A DNA stretch of 55,947 bases, taken from positions 1-55,947 of the forward strand of contig CAMATN010000015.1 of assembly GCA_945861155.1 (NCBI GenBank). The letters are read 5' to 3'. Source of the DNA: Rhizobium sp. Q54 (lineage in GTDB: Bacteria; Pseudomonadota; Alphaproteobacteria; ATCC43930; CGMCC-115725). The notes beneath the pieces were generated by a model. It saw only the letters and a list, made by a program, of their open reading frames with translations. It did not search any database and was not told where the DNA came from. Positions within the stretch are counted from its first letter, which is position 1. Each line of letters starts with the position of its first letter. Made by a program: the position numbers and the translations under genes. Positions 1 through 7,768 of the stretch are shown here, one piece after another.

Positions 1-379
1 CGAAGCGGGCGGCGAGCGATGCCCCAGCACGCTCGCCGGCAAGCTGAAGTCGGCACCGTCCCACAGACGGATGCCGAAATTTGCTCGGGAGTCGGGCGGG
101 TAGCCCGACGCGCGCGACTTGCTGCAAAGCCATATTCTCGATCTCTTCCCCGCCTTACCCTAAAGGCGGGGCATAAGGAGGGGTTGCCCACAACACCGAT
201 CACTGCTGGGAGGCGCCGCCAAGCGCCGCATCTTTGCGCATTTCCTTTTTAAAAGAATGCATCCCATGCTCTGTATTATTATTTCTGGGTATTGTTAACT
301 GAGTATCATTAATAGAGGATATCGGCCCGTCGAACTCATGATTACGACTTGTCGATATCCTGATATCGGCCGGCCGATA
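1..379. other. Left-edge region without a supportable gene
   Basis: No complete gene is supported here. A hairpin with 9-bp arms (CCCCGCCTT at 149-157, AAGGCGGGG at 164-172) lies next to a purine-rich AAGGAGGGG. Positions about 245-320 are clearly more AT-rich than the surroundings, as seen at borders of mobile elements or in control regions. On the reverse strand a reading frame stays open from about 160 to the window edge and contains NFGIRLWDG, which could be the start of an enzyme gene running off the left edge. This is too short to assign. Confidence 0.4.
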
Positions 380-390
380 TCAGGATATCG
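353..390. repeat. Perfect 38-bp palindrome with an extra half-site
   Basis: The two 19-base arms (CGATATCCTGATATCGGCC and its exact complement) meet with no spacer, and each arm contains GATATC twice. A further half-site, GGATATCGGCC, lies at about 318-328. The stop codon of the HTH gene 380-748 falls inside the right arm. There is no T-tract, so it is not a standard terminator. A binding or recombination site, or a replication-linked site at the end of the mobile element, fits equally well. Confidence 0.8.
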
Positions 391-748
391 GACCCCGTGT
401 CCTTTTCGCGGCTTTCTGCACAACAAACTTGATTTTGTAGAGGTTGGTCTTGCCCATGCCACGACGAGTGATTTCGATGAGCCCGGCTGCTGCGAGCTCC
501 TTGATGAATTCGCTCACCCGCGACTGGCTCATGCCCATGTCTGCGGCCAACCGTTCCTGGCCGGGAAAGCAGCTGTCGTTGTGCCAGGTGTAGTGCAAGA
601 ACATTGAGTAGGTCACTTTTGCGCCAAGGCTGAGTTCGCCGTTTTTGAGGATGAAATTCGGGACCTGCGTGAAGCCACCGCGAACGACGGGGTCATTCGT
701 TGCCAGTTCGATATTGCGCTCTCGCAGCGCATCGCCGATGTGCTCCAT
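380..748 (-). CDS. Helix-turn-helix (winged-helix) DNA-binding protein
   Basis: This 122-residue protein carries a winged-helix DNA-binding domain of the type found in plasmid and phage replication or regulatory proteins. The N-terminal part (VPNFILKNGELSLGAKVTYS, about residues 29-48) resembles the opening of replication-initiator-like HTH_36 proteins. The recognition region is RLAADMGMSQSRVSEFIKEL (about 66-85), followed by a wing (AGLIEITRRGMGKTNLYKI). The basic tail KAAKRTRG could contact DNA. It is the last gene of a leftward series on the mobile element, 18 bases after the upstream gene's stop. It could be the element's replication or copy-control regulator. The fold is fairly certain and the role is inference. 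Confidence 0.7.
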   Translation of the reverse strand: MEHIGDALRERNIELATNDPVVRGGFTQVPNFILKNGELSLGAKVTYSMFLHYTWHNDSCFPGQERLAADMGMSQSRVSEFIKELAAAGLIEITRRGMGKTNLYKIKFVVQKAAKRTRGPIS

Positions 749-766
749 GCGCGCATTGTAGCGCGG

Positions 767-1402
767 TTACGGATGCAGCTCTGAGTTATCCCCTGCTTCG
801 GTGTGGCCCCTTCGGTCCCCGTTGTCGAATGCGGCGGAGTACGATCGATCGTCGGATGCAGATCCGGGCCGTCCGAGAAGCGGCGTCAGCATTTTTTGCA
901 AGCCGGCGATCAGGACGTTGGTCTCGCGAGCCCGTCCGGTCTGTTCTTTGATCTGCTCGTCCTTGACCGCGATCTGTCCGCGGAGGAATTCGTTCTCCCC
1001 TTCGAGGCGGGCGACATAGCGCGACACGAATTCGCTTTCGGCCGTGGTCTGCCGCGGCACGTCGCGGCCGGCCGCCGGTTGTCGGACATCCTGCTGCACT
1101 GGCGTTGTTGGTTCTGAGATTGTCGCGACGGGCCGCGGCTCGTCGCGGCCGGCCATGGTCTGTCGCGTCTCCTCGATATACGCGATGTGCTTCGCAACCG
1201 ATGCCGGCGTGATCAGGTACTTCTCGCCGTAGGGAATTTCGACGCGCCGAGAATCGAGATGGCCTTTGGCGCAATAGCGCTGGATCGTGCGAAATGTGCG
1301 GGGAAGACCAGCGCGCTCGTACAGCGCGGCGGCGTCCTCGATCGATAGGGAATATTCGTTGTCGGGGCTGGTCGCGACAGGTCGCGGCTGGTCGGTGTCC
1401 AT
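767..1402 (-). CDS. MerR-like HTH protein with C-terminal coiled coil
   Basis: The ATG at 1402 gives 211 residues. A longer reading frame upstream overlaps the neighbouring gene and is Arg/Pro rich, so it was rejected. The N-terminal 70 residues look like a MerR/excisionase-type winged helix: SIEDAAALYERAGLPRTFRT, then IQRYCAKGHLDSRRVEI and a substrate-tip-like YLITPASVAKHI. A low-complexity linker repeats short R-P-V-A-T and GRDxPR segments. A coiled coil follows (VARLEGENEFLRGQIAVKDE, about 137-156) that should dimerize the protein. The tail is polar and disordered. It sits inside the mobile element between two small genes on the same strand. A DNA-binding structural or partition accessory role is possible but not shown. 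Confidence 0.65.
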   Translation of the reverse strand: MDTDQPRPVATSPDNEYSLSIEDAAALYERAGLPRTFRTIQRYCAKGHLDSRRVEIPYGEKYLITPASVAKHIAYIEETRQTMAGRDEPRPVATISEPTTPVQQDVRQPAAGRDVPRQTTAESEFVSRYVARLEGENEFLRGQIAVKDEQIKEQTGRARETNVLIAGLQKMLTPLLGRPGSASDDRSYSAAFDNGDRRGHTEAGDNSELHP

Positions 1403-1505
1403 CAAAGGTAATGATAACGCGTCTCGTCGCACCTCTCGGCGGTTATCCCCAATAGGGAAGGTCGTTACCCCCGGAGCGGCGAAAGGAGCTTCACCAACTG
1501 GCGTT

Positions 1506-1766
1506 CTACAAAAGCTTTGATGCCTTCGAGGTCGCGGATAAGCATGCCGCATCTTGAATGATATTGGCGGCAAGTTCACGCGTGAGCGCCGCGAGGACTT
1601 CCGGTGACACGTGATTGGCGAAGCCGAACATTTCGTAAAGCGTGTGTGCTCGCGCGTCGAGGTCGTGGCAGACGATGACGTGCACGCGAGTCCGCCGGGA
1701 GGTGATCGAATGCTCCCGCGCCGCTACGATGTCCACGCCGGGTGGGTTGGTTGCCGCGGTGCTCAT
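1506..1766 (-). CDS. Small hypothetical protein of the mobile element
   Basis: This 86-residue protein has no family I recognise. The middle (TRVHVIVCHDLDARAHTLYE) predicts a beta strand followed by a helix, and the C-terminal half (VSPEVLAALTRELAANIIQD) is a helix. It starts 4 bases after the stop of the replication-relaxation gene, so translational coupling is likely. Such tight spacing suggests a partner or accessory of that protein. The stop is well clear of the next gene's start at 1402. Coding status rests on spacing and strand continuity rather than homology. Confidence 0.5.
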   Translation of the reverse strand: MSTAATNPPGVDIVAAREHSITSRRTRVHVIVCHDLDARAHTLYEMFGFANHVSPEVLAALTRELAANIIQDAACLSATSKASKLL

Positions 1767-1770
1767 CGGT

Positions 1771-2751
1771 TCAGGAGGTCAGGAAATTGAACGGGGGATA
1801 GCCGACCCGCTGCCAATCTTCGGTCATCATGTGGCCGGACGGCGGGCGCGGTTTCTCAAACGAGGTGAACGCGGGGAAGGTCTTGAACAGGATCATCTTC
1901 GAGCCGGCGCCGGATGTGACGCGCTCCAGCAGCTTCATCATCGAGGCAAGGCGCACCGCATTCGTCGTGACGATCGGCACGTAGAAGCTCGGAAACCCGA
2001 AATGCAAGCGGTCGATGCCCTGCGCTTCGACCGCCAGATAGAGGACGAATTTCTTGAACAGCGACGAGCGCTGGAAATCCGATGTGTCGATCGGCTCGGT
2101 GCCGCAATCGGCTTCGATGCCGGGGCAGAAGAAATACGCGGTGCCGCTGCCCGTCGCGCGCGCGATGCCGAACGGCTCGCCGTCGGCAGCGACATGGGTC
2201 GCGGTCGCGGTGCCGTCGATCGCGACGGTGACGGGGATGTTGTACGGCTTTGGAGAGCGTCGCGTCGCGTCCGGCAAGCTCTTGCTTTGCAGGATGTCGG
2301 GCCAGGTGATCAGCCGGATGCCGGTCTCCCGTGCGCCGAGCTCGAAGGATGCCATCAACTCGCAGGTCATCAGCTCGTGCGCGAAATTCGTCGGCGCGCG
2401 CGAGCGCTCGCTTGCGATGCCGCGTTCCTGCATCACGCGCCAGCCCTTGTCGGCGAGTTCGTAGATCATCCGGCGATGATTGGCACCGGCGTTTGCGCGC
2501 TGCTGATGTGGGCGCGCGACATACCGGTTCGGTTGCCGACAGAGCAGGTTGAGGCGGTTGACGAGATAGTCGAGGCTGCCGCCGGCGAACGCGTGGATGT
2601 AGTCGGCCGGCAGATAGCGGTAGCGCGTCAGCGGCTTGAAGATTCCCTCGATGTCGCGCTCGGTAATGCACGCGGCACGTGCGTTGCCGTCCCCGTCCAG
2701 TATCGGCGTGTCATTCCAGCGCGAGTTGCGCTTTTGAATTGCTGTCCTCAT
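1771..2751 (-). CDS. Replication-relaxation family protein, nuclease-like core
   Basis: With the ATG at 2751 (10 codons inside the longest frame) this is a 326-residue protein resembling the Replic_Relax family of plasmids and integrative elements. The N-terminal part (about 25-110) is a winged-helix DNA-binding region (ITERDIEGIFKPLTRYRYLP and a wing near DKGWRVMQERG). The C-terminal half has D190-G191, then E213-A-D215 in PGIEADCGTEP, then K233/K234 in SSLFKKFVLYL. This spacing resembles a PD-(D/E)XK nuclease core. It lies directly downstream of the coupling ATPase gene, so it may process DNA for transfer or replication of the element. Family assignment is by motif only, and nuclease activity is inference. 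Confidence 0.65.
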   Translation of the reverse strand: MRTAIQKRNSRWNDTPILDGDGNARAACITERDIEGIFKPLTRYRYLPADYIHAFAGGSLDYLVNRLNLLCRQPNRYVARPHQQRANAGANHRRMIYELADKGWRVMQERGIASERSRAPTNFAHELMTCELMASFELGARETGIRLITWPDILQSKSLPDATRRSPKPYNIPVTVAIDGTATATHVAADGEPFGIARATGSGTAYFFCPGIEADCGTEPIDTSDFQRSSLFKKFVLYLAVEAQGIDRLHFGFPSFYVPIVTTNAVRLASMMKLLERVTSGAGSKMILFKTFPAFTSFEKPRPPSGHMMTEDWQRVGYPPFNFLTS

Positions 2752-2895
2752 CACAAGCCTCCGAAAACGGATGGCTTGCATTCAGTGCATCACAGCGATG
2801 GTGTCAAAGTTCGCGGTGCGTCGCGCCCGGTCGCGGTCGGCCGCGACAGGGCGCGCTCCGTCACGATCACAGTTTGTTTCAGCTCCGGCTCTTTG

Positions 2896-5082
2896 TTAAT
2901 TCCAATCTGGCGCGCCTTCCGTCTGGCTGTTGGCCGCGTTCGGCGTGGTGTTGCGATGCGGCCTCGGCTTCGCCGGTGAGGGTCCTTGCGGCTCAGCGTG
3001 CTTCTCGCCCGGCCTGGTTGAGTTCTCCAATCGTCGGTCGAGCTCAGGGTTATCGTCGCTCAGTACCGGTTCGTCGGGCGCGCCCTTGTTATGAGGCTCG
3101 TTCGCCTGATCGGTGGCGCTCGCCGGCGATGATGTGTGCGGGATCTGCCGAGGTCGCCCGTACCGATCGCGCATACGCTCGGCAAGCGCCGTGCGCTGGG
3201 CAGGAGAGAGCATTTGATTCTCGTGGAACTCGACCTTGTGGACCGAGACCGCAACTGCTTCAGGAGTCAGATCCCGGACAAAGGCCCCGAATTTTCCGCG
3301 GCTGAGATGTTGCAGAAAATGCTGCGACGCGCGCAGGCGTGGCGCCAACGAGCGGGCTTCCTCGTCGCTGTTCGCAAAGCGGATCGCGCAGTTCGATAGA
3401 GCGTCGAGTACATTTTCGGACGTGATCTGTCTCGTGCGCTGGTGCGCCATGATAAGTGCGATTTTCTGGCTGCGGCATTCGTCGAGGATCGTCGGGATCT
3501 TCTCGTCTCGGGCAATCACGTTCTGGCATTCGTCGATATAGAAGTAGACCCGGCTTTTGTCTTCGTCCCGCCGCGTCGATCGCTGCTGCGCCGCCGCGAG
3601 CACCTGGGCGATAAAAAACCGCCCGAAGAATTCGGCACCTTGATCGCCGAGCCGGGCTTTTGAATTATTGATGATCACGATTTTTCCGGTATCCATCGCC
3701 TCACCGATGCGGAAGCGGGTGCTCGCGGCGGTCAGCATCCCCCGCATCGTCTCGTTGTCGAGCAAAAGGCGGAGGCGTTGCAGCACTTCCTGACGGCGGT
3801 CGACGTACATCCTTTCGTTGAAATCTTTCTGAAAGAATTCGCGAAGGTCGGGCGGCAGCTTGTCGATGTACTCTTGGTATTTCTCGTGGCCGTTGCTGAG
3901 GAGGTCGCGAAAGGTTGCGAGCGTCGGGTTCGGAAACGCGATCACAAGCGCGCGCAGCACGCTGCGGAACAGCGTGGTCTGCAAGGCGGTCAATTTAAAT
4001 TCGAGCAGTGAGGCAAACAGATATTCGAGCAGGTCGATGGTCTGCCCAACGTCGGCCTGCCCGATATCGAGCGGATTGATCGCAACCGGGTTTTCCGGAT
4101 CGGGATCGATAATGATCAGCCGATCGCGGATCTGAGCCAGCCCGCGTATCGGGTCGATCAGGTCGCCTTTGCTGTCCATCAGGATCAAGGACGCGTTCGG
4201 ACGTGCGATGTCCTGCATGACCATGGCATGCAGCAATGTGGTCTTGCCGCGTCCGGGCGGCGACAAGATCCAATGGCCGGCGAAGCGGGCTTGGTCGGGA
4301 AGTCCAAACGGTACATCGATGTCGAAGAGGCGAGCGAGCGGGGTCTCGTCGAACACCCCCTGGTCGACCGCGCTCCGGAACTCGCGGAAAAGGTCCAGCT
4401 CCAGAGCATCCGGCCGGCAGAGCGGGGAAGTAAGATCCTCGATCAGCTGCTTCGGGTCTGGGAGCACGTGGCTCGCTGGGACCGTCAGAGCGGGTCGTCG
4501 CTTTCCGAGTTCCAGGAACTCGTCTCGCCCGACCAGAACCGAGTTCGGCAACTCATCGCGAAACAAAGCGAACGAGCGCGTCAGCGCATCGGTGAAGACG
4601 CCGAGCGTCCTCGGGGCATCATGCATCTTGAGCGCATGGAGGCGCATCTCATCGCGCCAACGGGCTTGCTCGATCGGGCCGTCGGGGATTGGGGGAAGCG
4701 GGTTGTTGAACGCCTCCATCTCATAAAGGTCGGCGGCGATTCCCACCATGCGGGCCAGCACAGTGGGAGCCGGCAGCCGCGGATGCCACGCACTGATCAG
4801 GCGCTCGGCATAGGCTTCGGCGAAAGCTGCCGCATCGGGGAAATTGGCGGCGATGACATGCTGCTCAACCGCGGCAGCGATAGCGGGATTGGAGTAGGGC
4901 GGCGGCCGATAGTAGTACCAGCGAAGGAGCCCGAGGATACCGAAGAGAACCGCAATCGGAACGAATATCAAAACGCCAGCGGGAATTATGAGTAATCCCA
5001 TGATTAGGAACGCGCCGGCCGCGAGGATATTTACGACCGGATCGCGGGATCGCGTCGGCCAGCGCGGCATATGGGATTTCAT
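2896..5082 (-). CDS. TraD/TraG-like conjugative coupling ATPase
   Basis: A 728-residue membrane-anchored AAA+ type DNA-translocase resembling type IV secretion coupling proteins. Two hydrophobic stretches (about 18-54) anchor it in the inner membrane. The Walker A motif is SPPGRGKTT (274-282), Walker B is VYFYIDECQ (512-520, D517/E518), and a sensor-like AHQRTRQ lies near 546-552. The last about 80 residues are polar and low-complexity. The start overlaps the upstream gene's end in ATGA fashion, showing an operon. No VirB-type secretion genes are seen, so the element probably uses another plasmid's or ICE's transfer channel. A HerA-like role in replication cannot be excluded. Confidence 0.85.
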   Translation of the reverse strand: MKSHMPRWPTRSRDPVVNILAAGAFLIMGLLIIPAGVLIFVPIAVLFGILGLLRWYYYRPPPYSNPAIAAAVEQHVIAANFPDAAAFAEAYAERLISAWHPRLPAPTVLARMVGIAADLYEMEAFNNPLPPIPDGPIEQARWRDEMRLHALKMHDAPRTLGVFTDALTRSFALFRDELPNSVLVGRDEFLELGKRRPALTVPASHVLPDPKQLIEDLTSPLCRPDALELDLFREFRSAVDQGVFDETPLARLFDIDVPFGLPDQARFAGHWILSPPGRGKTTLLHAMVMQDIARPNASLILMDSKGDLIDPIRGLAQIRDRLIIIDPDPENPVAINPLDIGQADVGQTIDLLEYLFASLLEFKLTALQTTLFRSVLRALVIAFPNPTLATFRDLLSNGHEKYQEYIDKLPPDLREFFQKDFNERMYVDRRQEVLQRLRLLLDNETMRGMLTAASTRFRIGEAMDTGKIVIINNSKARLGDQGAEFFGRFFIAQVLAAAQQRSTRRDEDKSRVYFYIDECQNVIARDEKIPTILDECRSQKIALIMAHQRTRQITSENVLDALSNCAIRFANSDEEARSLAPRLRASQHFLQHLSRGKFGAFVRDLTPEAVAVSVHKVEFHENQMLSPAQRTALAERMRDRYGRPRQIPHTSSPASATDQANEPHNKGAPDEPVLSDDNPELDRRLENSTRPGEKHAEPQGPSPAKPRPHRNTTPNAANSQTEGAPDWN

Positions 5083-5624
5083 AGCTGGAAGGTTTCCGCC
5101 TCCTTGATGTCGCGGTTTCCGAGAAGCCCGTTTTTGAGCCGGGCGAGGCTCTCGCGCACTTCCAGGTCGAGCGCCTTGCCCCGCGCGTTATCGATCGCAT
5201 AGCTCGTGAATTTCGGGTTGGTTAGCAGGCGAGCCAGCGTGACCGCCTGCTCCGGCTGCTGGGCGATGCGGAAATAGCGCTTCAGCGCCATCCCGCCAAA
5301 AAACATGGCGAGAGCCGCAAATAACCCGAACCCGGTCGTCGAATCGCCGCCCCGGCTGTTCCCGGCGACTGTCATGCCGAGCCCGGCGACGCACCCGCCG
5401 AGAAGAACGACGGGTGCGAGCGCTTGCAGCAGGATGCCGAGCCTGCGGTGCGACCGGGAAACGGGCGGAACCTCGGAGTCGGCCACGATATAGTGCCGAC
5501 CGAGGCCGCGCTCCCGGATGATCGCTTTCTCTTCCTCGGAAAAGAGGACGGTGCAATCGACGTAGTGAAGTTTCTTGTTTGGGAGCAGCCCGTCCTCTTG
5601 CCGATGCTGGATCGTGACCCGCAC
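5079..5624 (-). CDS. Membrane protein of the mobile element, unknown function
   Basis: The 181-residue protein has a cytoplasmic N-terminal domain (about 1-60, beta-rich, with FSEEEKAIIRERGLGRHYIV), two predicted transmembrane helices (about 63-86 and 97-114) and a C-terminal helical domain (TLARLLTNPKFTSYAIDNAR and following). Its last codons overlap the start of the coupling ATPase by four bases, so the two are translationally coupled. This position recalls small membrane partners of coupling proteins. I recognise no family. Confidence 0.65.
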   Translation of the reverse strand: MRVTIQHRQEDGLLPNKKLHYVDCTVLFSEEEKAIIRERGLGRHYIVADSEVPPVSRSHRRLGILLQALAPVVLLGGCVAGLGMTVAGNSRGGDSTTGFGLFAALAMFFGGMALKRYFRIAQQPEQAVTLARLLTNPKFTSYAIDNARGKALDLEVRESLARLKNGLLGNRDIKEAETFQL

Positions 5625-5626
5625 GG

Positions 5627-5854
5627 TCAGATGCGGCGCGGGTCGGCGACGGCTGGTTGCGGGTTAATCGCGTTGACGATGCGATCGGTTCGCTTGTCGG
5701 CGTGGTAGCCTGCGATTGCCACAAAGGCCCACAGAGTGGCGGGCAACCAGCCGATGATCGTGATTTGCAGGATCAGGCACAGGATTCCCTGGCCGATTTT
5801 TCCCATCGTCAAAAACACGACCCATGGCAAAAACAGGGCGAGCAGATAACGCAT
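5627..5854 (-). CDS. Pmp3/YqaE-like small membrane protein
   Basis: The start is set at the ATG at 5854 (MRYLLALFLPWVVFL). An upstream ATG would add 14 polar residues before the signature and is less likely. The 75-residue protein has two hydrophobic helices, LLALFLPWVVFLTMGKIGQG and ILCLILQITIIGWLPATLWA, joined as in the Pmp3/YqaE (UPF0057) family. Family members sit in the cytoplasmic membrane and are linked to stress and ion homeostasis. The short basic tail (YHADKRTDRIV) is cytoplasmic. It ends 2 bases before the next gene, so it heads the operon with the membrane protein and coupling ATPase. Confidence 0.75.
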   Translation of the reverse strand: MRYLLALFLPWVVFLTMGKIGQGILCLILQITIIGWLPATLWAFVAIAGYHADKRTDRIVNAINPQPAVADPRRI

Positions 5855-5916
5855 GACATTTCCCCCAACATGCTTGTTGCAGGGGAATTCGATCAATCAG
5901 GTCGAGGGCACGTCAA

Positions 5917-5951
5917 CAAAAAAAGAGCCCCGCTGTGGAAGGCGGGGCTCT
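5917..5951 (-). terminator. Rho-independent terminator
   Basis: On the reverse strand the stem AGAGCCCCGC/GCGGGGCTCT (10 bp, arms 5942-5951 and 5924-5933) is followed by a run of seven T. It follows the excisionase gene and separates it from the Pmp3-led operon, which must therefore have its own promoter. Confidence 0.9.
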
Positions 5952-5975
5952 GCCTTCGCCTCAAGGGATTGAGGA

Positions 5976-6179
5976 TCAGGCGGCGGGTCTCTGCGAAGCA
6001 GTCCTGCGGTCTTCAATCCACGAATCGACATCCGATTTGAGAAACCCGACGCGGCCCCGAGCGTACCGCGTAAAACGCACCCGGCTCGGAAACCAATGAT
6101 CGCGCTCCCAGCGTCGCAGCGTCTCTCGTGAGATGCGAAGTTTGTAACAGACCTCCTTCACCGTGTAGAACCCATCCAT
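5976..6179 (-). CDS. AlpA-type excisionase/regulator
   Basis: A 67-residue protein starting at MDGFYTVKEV (the ATG at 6179 is preferred to one 10 codons upstream). It contains the AlpA/MerR-like winged helix: YTVKEVCYKLRISRETLRRW, then DHWFPSRVRFTRYARGRVGF for the wing and FLKSDVDSWIEDR for the last helix. AlpA-like proteins act as excisionases or activators of the partner integrase in P4-like islands. It sits two genes from the integrase on the same strand and ends in a strong terminator, which fits an integration/excision module. Confidence 0.85.
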   Translation of the reverse strand: MDGFYTVKEVCYKLRISRETLRRWERDHWFPSRVRFTRYARGRVGFLKSDVDSWIEDRRTASQRPAA

Positions 6180-6291
6180 CCGAATGCCCTCCTCGAATGA
6201 GGCCGGCATCCGGATGCCAGCGGTTAAGCCAGCAGCACGATGCTACGCACTTTGCATCGATGAGGCAAAAACTCCGGTGCCTCACCGTGCC

Positions 6292-6693
6292 TCATGCGGC
6301 GCGATATTTTCCATCTTCACGCCGGACCTGGTTGCCCTTGGTCAGCGCGGTGAGCGCATTCGAGACGGACATCTCGCCCGATTTGTCGCCCTTGAGGCCC
6401 ATGCGCTCCAGGATCTCGCCGCGAGAGAGACTGCCGCCGTTGCGGACAACTTGGAGCAACGCCTCGCGCCTGCTGCCCCGAGCTTGCCGGCGTCGGCCCC
6501 CGCCGGACGCTTGTTGCGGCGGCGCAGCTTTTCCGCTCTTTGCGGACTCGTAGGCGTCGATCGCCTGCATCTCGCGATTGATCTCGGCGAGCTTCGTTTC
6601 AAGCTCCTGTTGTTGCGTGAAGATGGCTTCGCGTTCTGCGTGTAGCCGATCGCGCTCCCGCTGTATGTACGTCGCGAAGGTTTCGTCGGCCAT
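6292..6693 (-). CDS. Coiled-coil protein with C-terminal winged helix
   Basis: The protein has 133 residues. Residues about 5-50 (RERDRLHAEREAIFTQQQEL and following) form a strong coiled coil. A short basic linker GGGRRRQARGSRR follows. Residues about 76-130 form a winged-helix-like domain (ALLQVVRNGGSLSRGEILER, SVSNALTALTKGNQVRREDG). This architecture, a dimerizing coil plus a DNA-binding wing, fits a nucleoid-associated or regulatory protein of the island. It overlaps the 3' end of the integrase gene by 95 bases in another frame, so the two are probably co-transcribed. Confidence 0.65.
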   Translation of the reverse strand: MADETFATYIQRERDRLHAEREAIFTQQQELETKLAEINREMQAIDAYESAKSGKAAPPQQASGGGRRRQARGSRREALLQVVRNGGSLSRGEILERMGLKGDKSGEMSVSNALTALTKGNQVRREDGKYRAA

Positions 6694-7768
6694 CGGTATC
6701 CTCCGTTTTCGATAGGAGGGCTTGTAGCCATTCCTCGAAAGAAAGCAAAGCCGATTTCATTTCCGGTAGATATGTCGCGCGGTTATAGACTGCTGCAACA
6801 CGCGTAATAGACCCGGAACTGTGCGCGAGGATTCGCTCGATGACATGGGGAGCGATGCCGAGTTCAGCCATTCTCGTAGCGGTCGTTCGGCGCAAATCGT
6901 GGAGCGTCCAGTCGGAGGTTTGGGAGAGTTTCAGCAGCTCGCGCTTATTTCGGCCTTCGCTCCACCCAGAGAAGGAATGGTTGCCGATCGTGCGGGCAAT
7001 CGTCGGTGTAAGAGGGATGACGTGGGTTTTCTTGCCTTGCATCACGTCGGCGGGAAACACGATGGTGTCGCCGTGGATGAAGTCAGGGCGAAACGCATAC
7101 CATTGACCTTTTCGCTGCGCCGTGAGGATCAAAAGTCGTATGAAGGCGCCAAAGCTGCCCTCGGACGCGGTGTTCCATACGCGGATGAGATCAGCGTCTG
7201 AAAGGACGTGTTCGCGTGTCCGGGAGGGAGGTGGAGCCTTCAGGCGCGAAATCGGGTTTTGGTCGAGGTAGCCGCGTTGGTAGCACCAGTTGAGAAAGGC
7301 CCTCAGGTAGATAAAGCCGTTCAGTTTCTCGCCGGGAGCGTGGATGGCATCGATCGTGGCTGCCAGCTCCGAGGTCTTGAGGTCAGTGAGCCTGCGAAGG
7401 CTGAGCGTCTTAAAGCGCTTTGAGAGAATCCGGATGGCTTGCTCTTGAGAGCCGGGGCGCATGCTGGGAACGTGGAGGGTTTTGAATAGCTGAAACGCAG
7501 CATCGAAGGTCATTGCAGCTGGCTGCTCTTTGGCTACTCGCGCTTCGGCCAGCAAATCGCGGGCGCGTTCCCTGGCCTTCGAGAGCGTGAGGTCAGGGTA
7601 CTGGCCTATCTTCACGCGCGTGCGCTGAGCGCCCTTTCGGACAAGCAGCATGAAGGTCTTGCTGCGCTTCCCAACGCGGACCGATAATCCACGCACGGCG
7701 TCGTCGATGTAGTCGCGCTGGCCGTCCTCAAACGGCAGAGCGCGCAGCTTGAGGTCGGTGAAAATCAT
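6599..7768 (-). CDS. Tyrosine-recombinase integrase (P4/DUF4102 type)
   Basis: The start is taken at MIFTDLKLRALPF (ATG at 7768, 389 residues), which matches the usual N-terminus of DUF4102 integrases. A longer frame adds 26 unlikely residues. The arm-binding domain spans about 1-80 (GLSVRVGKRSKTFMLLVRKG), the core-binding SAM-like domain about 85-180, and the catalytic domain follows. The catalytic set looks complete: R219 (LTAQRKGQW), H290 and R293 (TLHDLRRT), H316 (ILAHSS) and Y328 (AVYNRATY). The last 35 residues are Arg-rich and overlap the next gene. This enzyme should integrate and excise the element. No tRNA was recognised next to it. Confidence 0.9.
   Translation of the reverse strand: MIFTDLKLRALPFEDGQRDYIDDAVRGLSVRVGKRSKTFMLLVRKGAQRTRVKIGQYPDLTLSKARERARDLLAEARVAKEQPAAMTFDAAFQLFKTLHVPSMRPGSQEQAIRILSKRFKTLSLRRLTDLKTSELAATIDAIHAPGEKLNGFIYLRAFLNWCYQRGYLDQNPISRLKAPPPSRTREHVLSDADLIRVWNTASEGSFGAFIRLLILTAQRKGQWYAFRPDFIHGDTIVFPADVMQGKKTHVIPLTPTIARTIGNHSFSGWSEGRNKRELLKLSQTSDWTLHDLRRTTATRMAELGIAPHVIERILAHSSGSITRVAAVYNRATYLPEMKSALLSFEEWLQALLSKTEDTDGRRNLRDVHTAGARSATRRTRSHLHATTGA

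Noticed and set aside
1-170. Reverse-strand frame with NFGIRLWDG running off the left edge
   Set aside because: It could be the start of an enzyme of lipid-methyltransferase type, but only about 50 codons are visible, no start is clear, and the similarity is too short to support a gene call.
1642-2979. Long forward-strand frame of 445 codons
   Set aside because: It is antisense to the replication-relaxation gene, has an Arg/Ala-rich composition without any domain, and the reverse-strand gene has clear family motifs.
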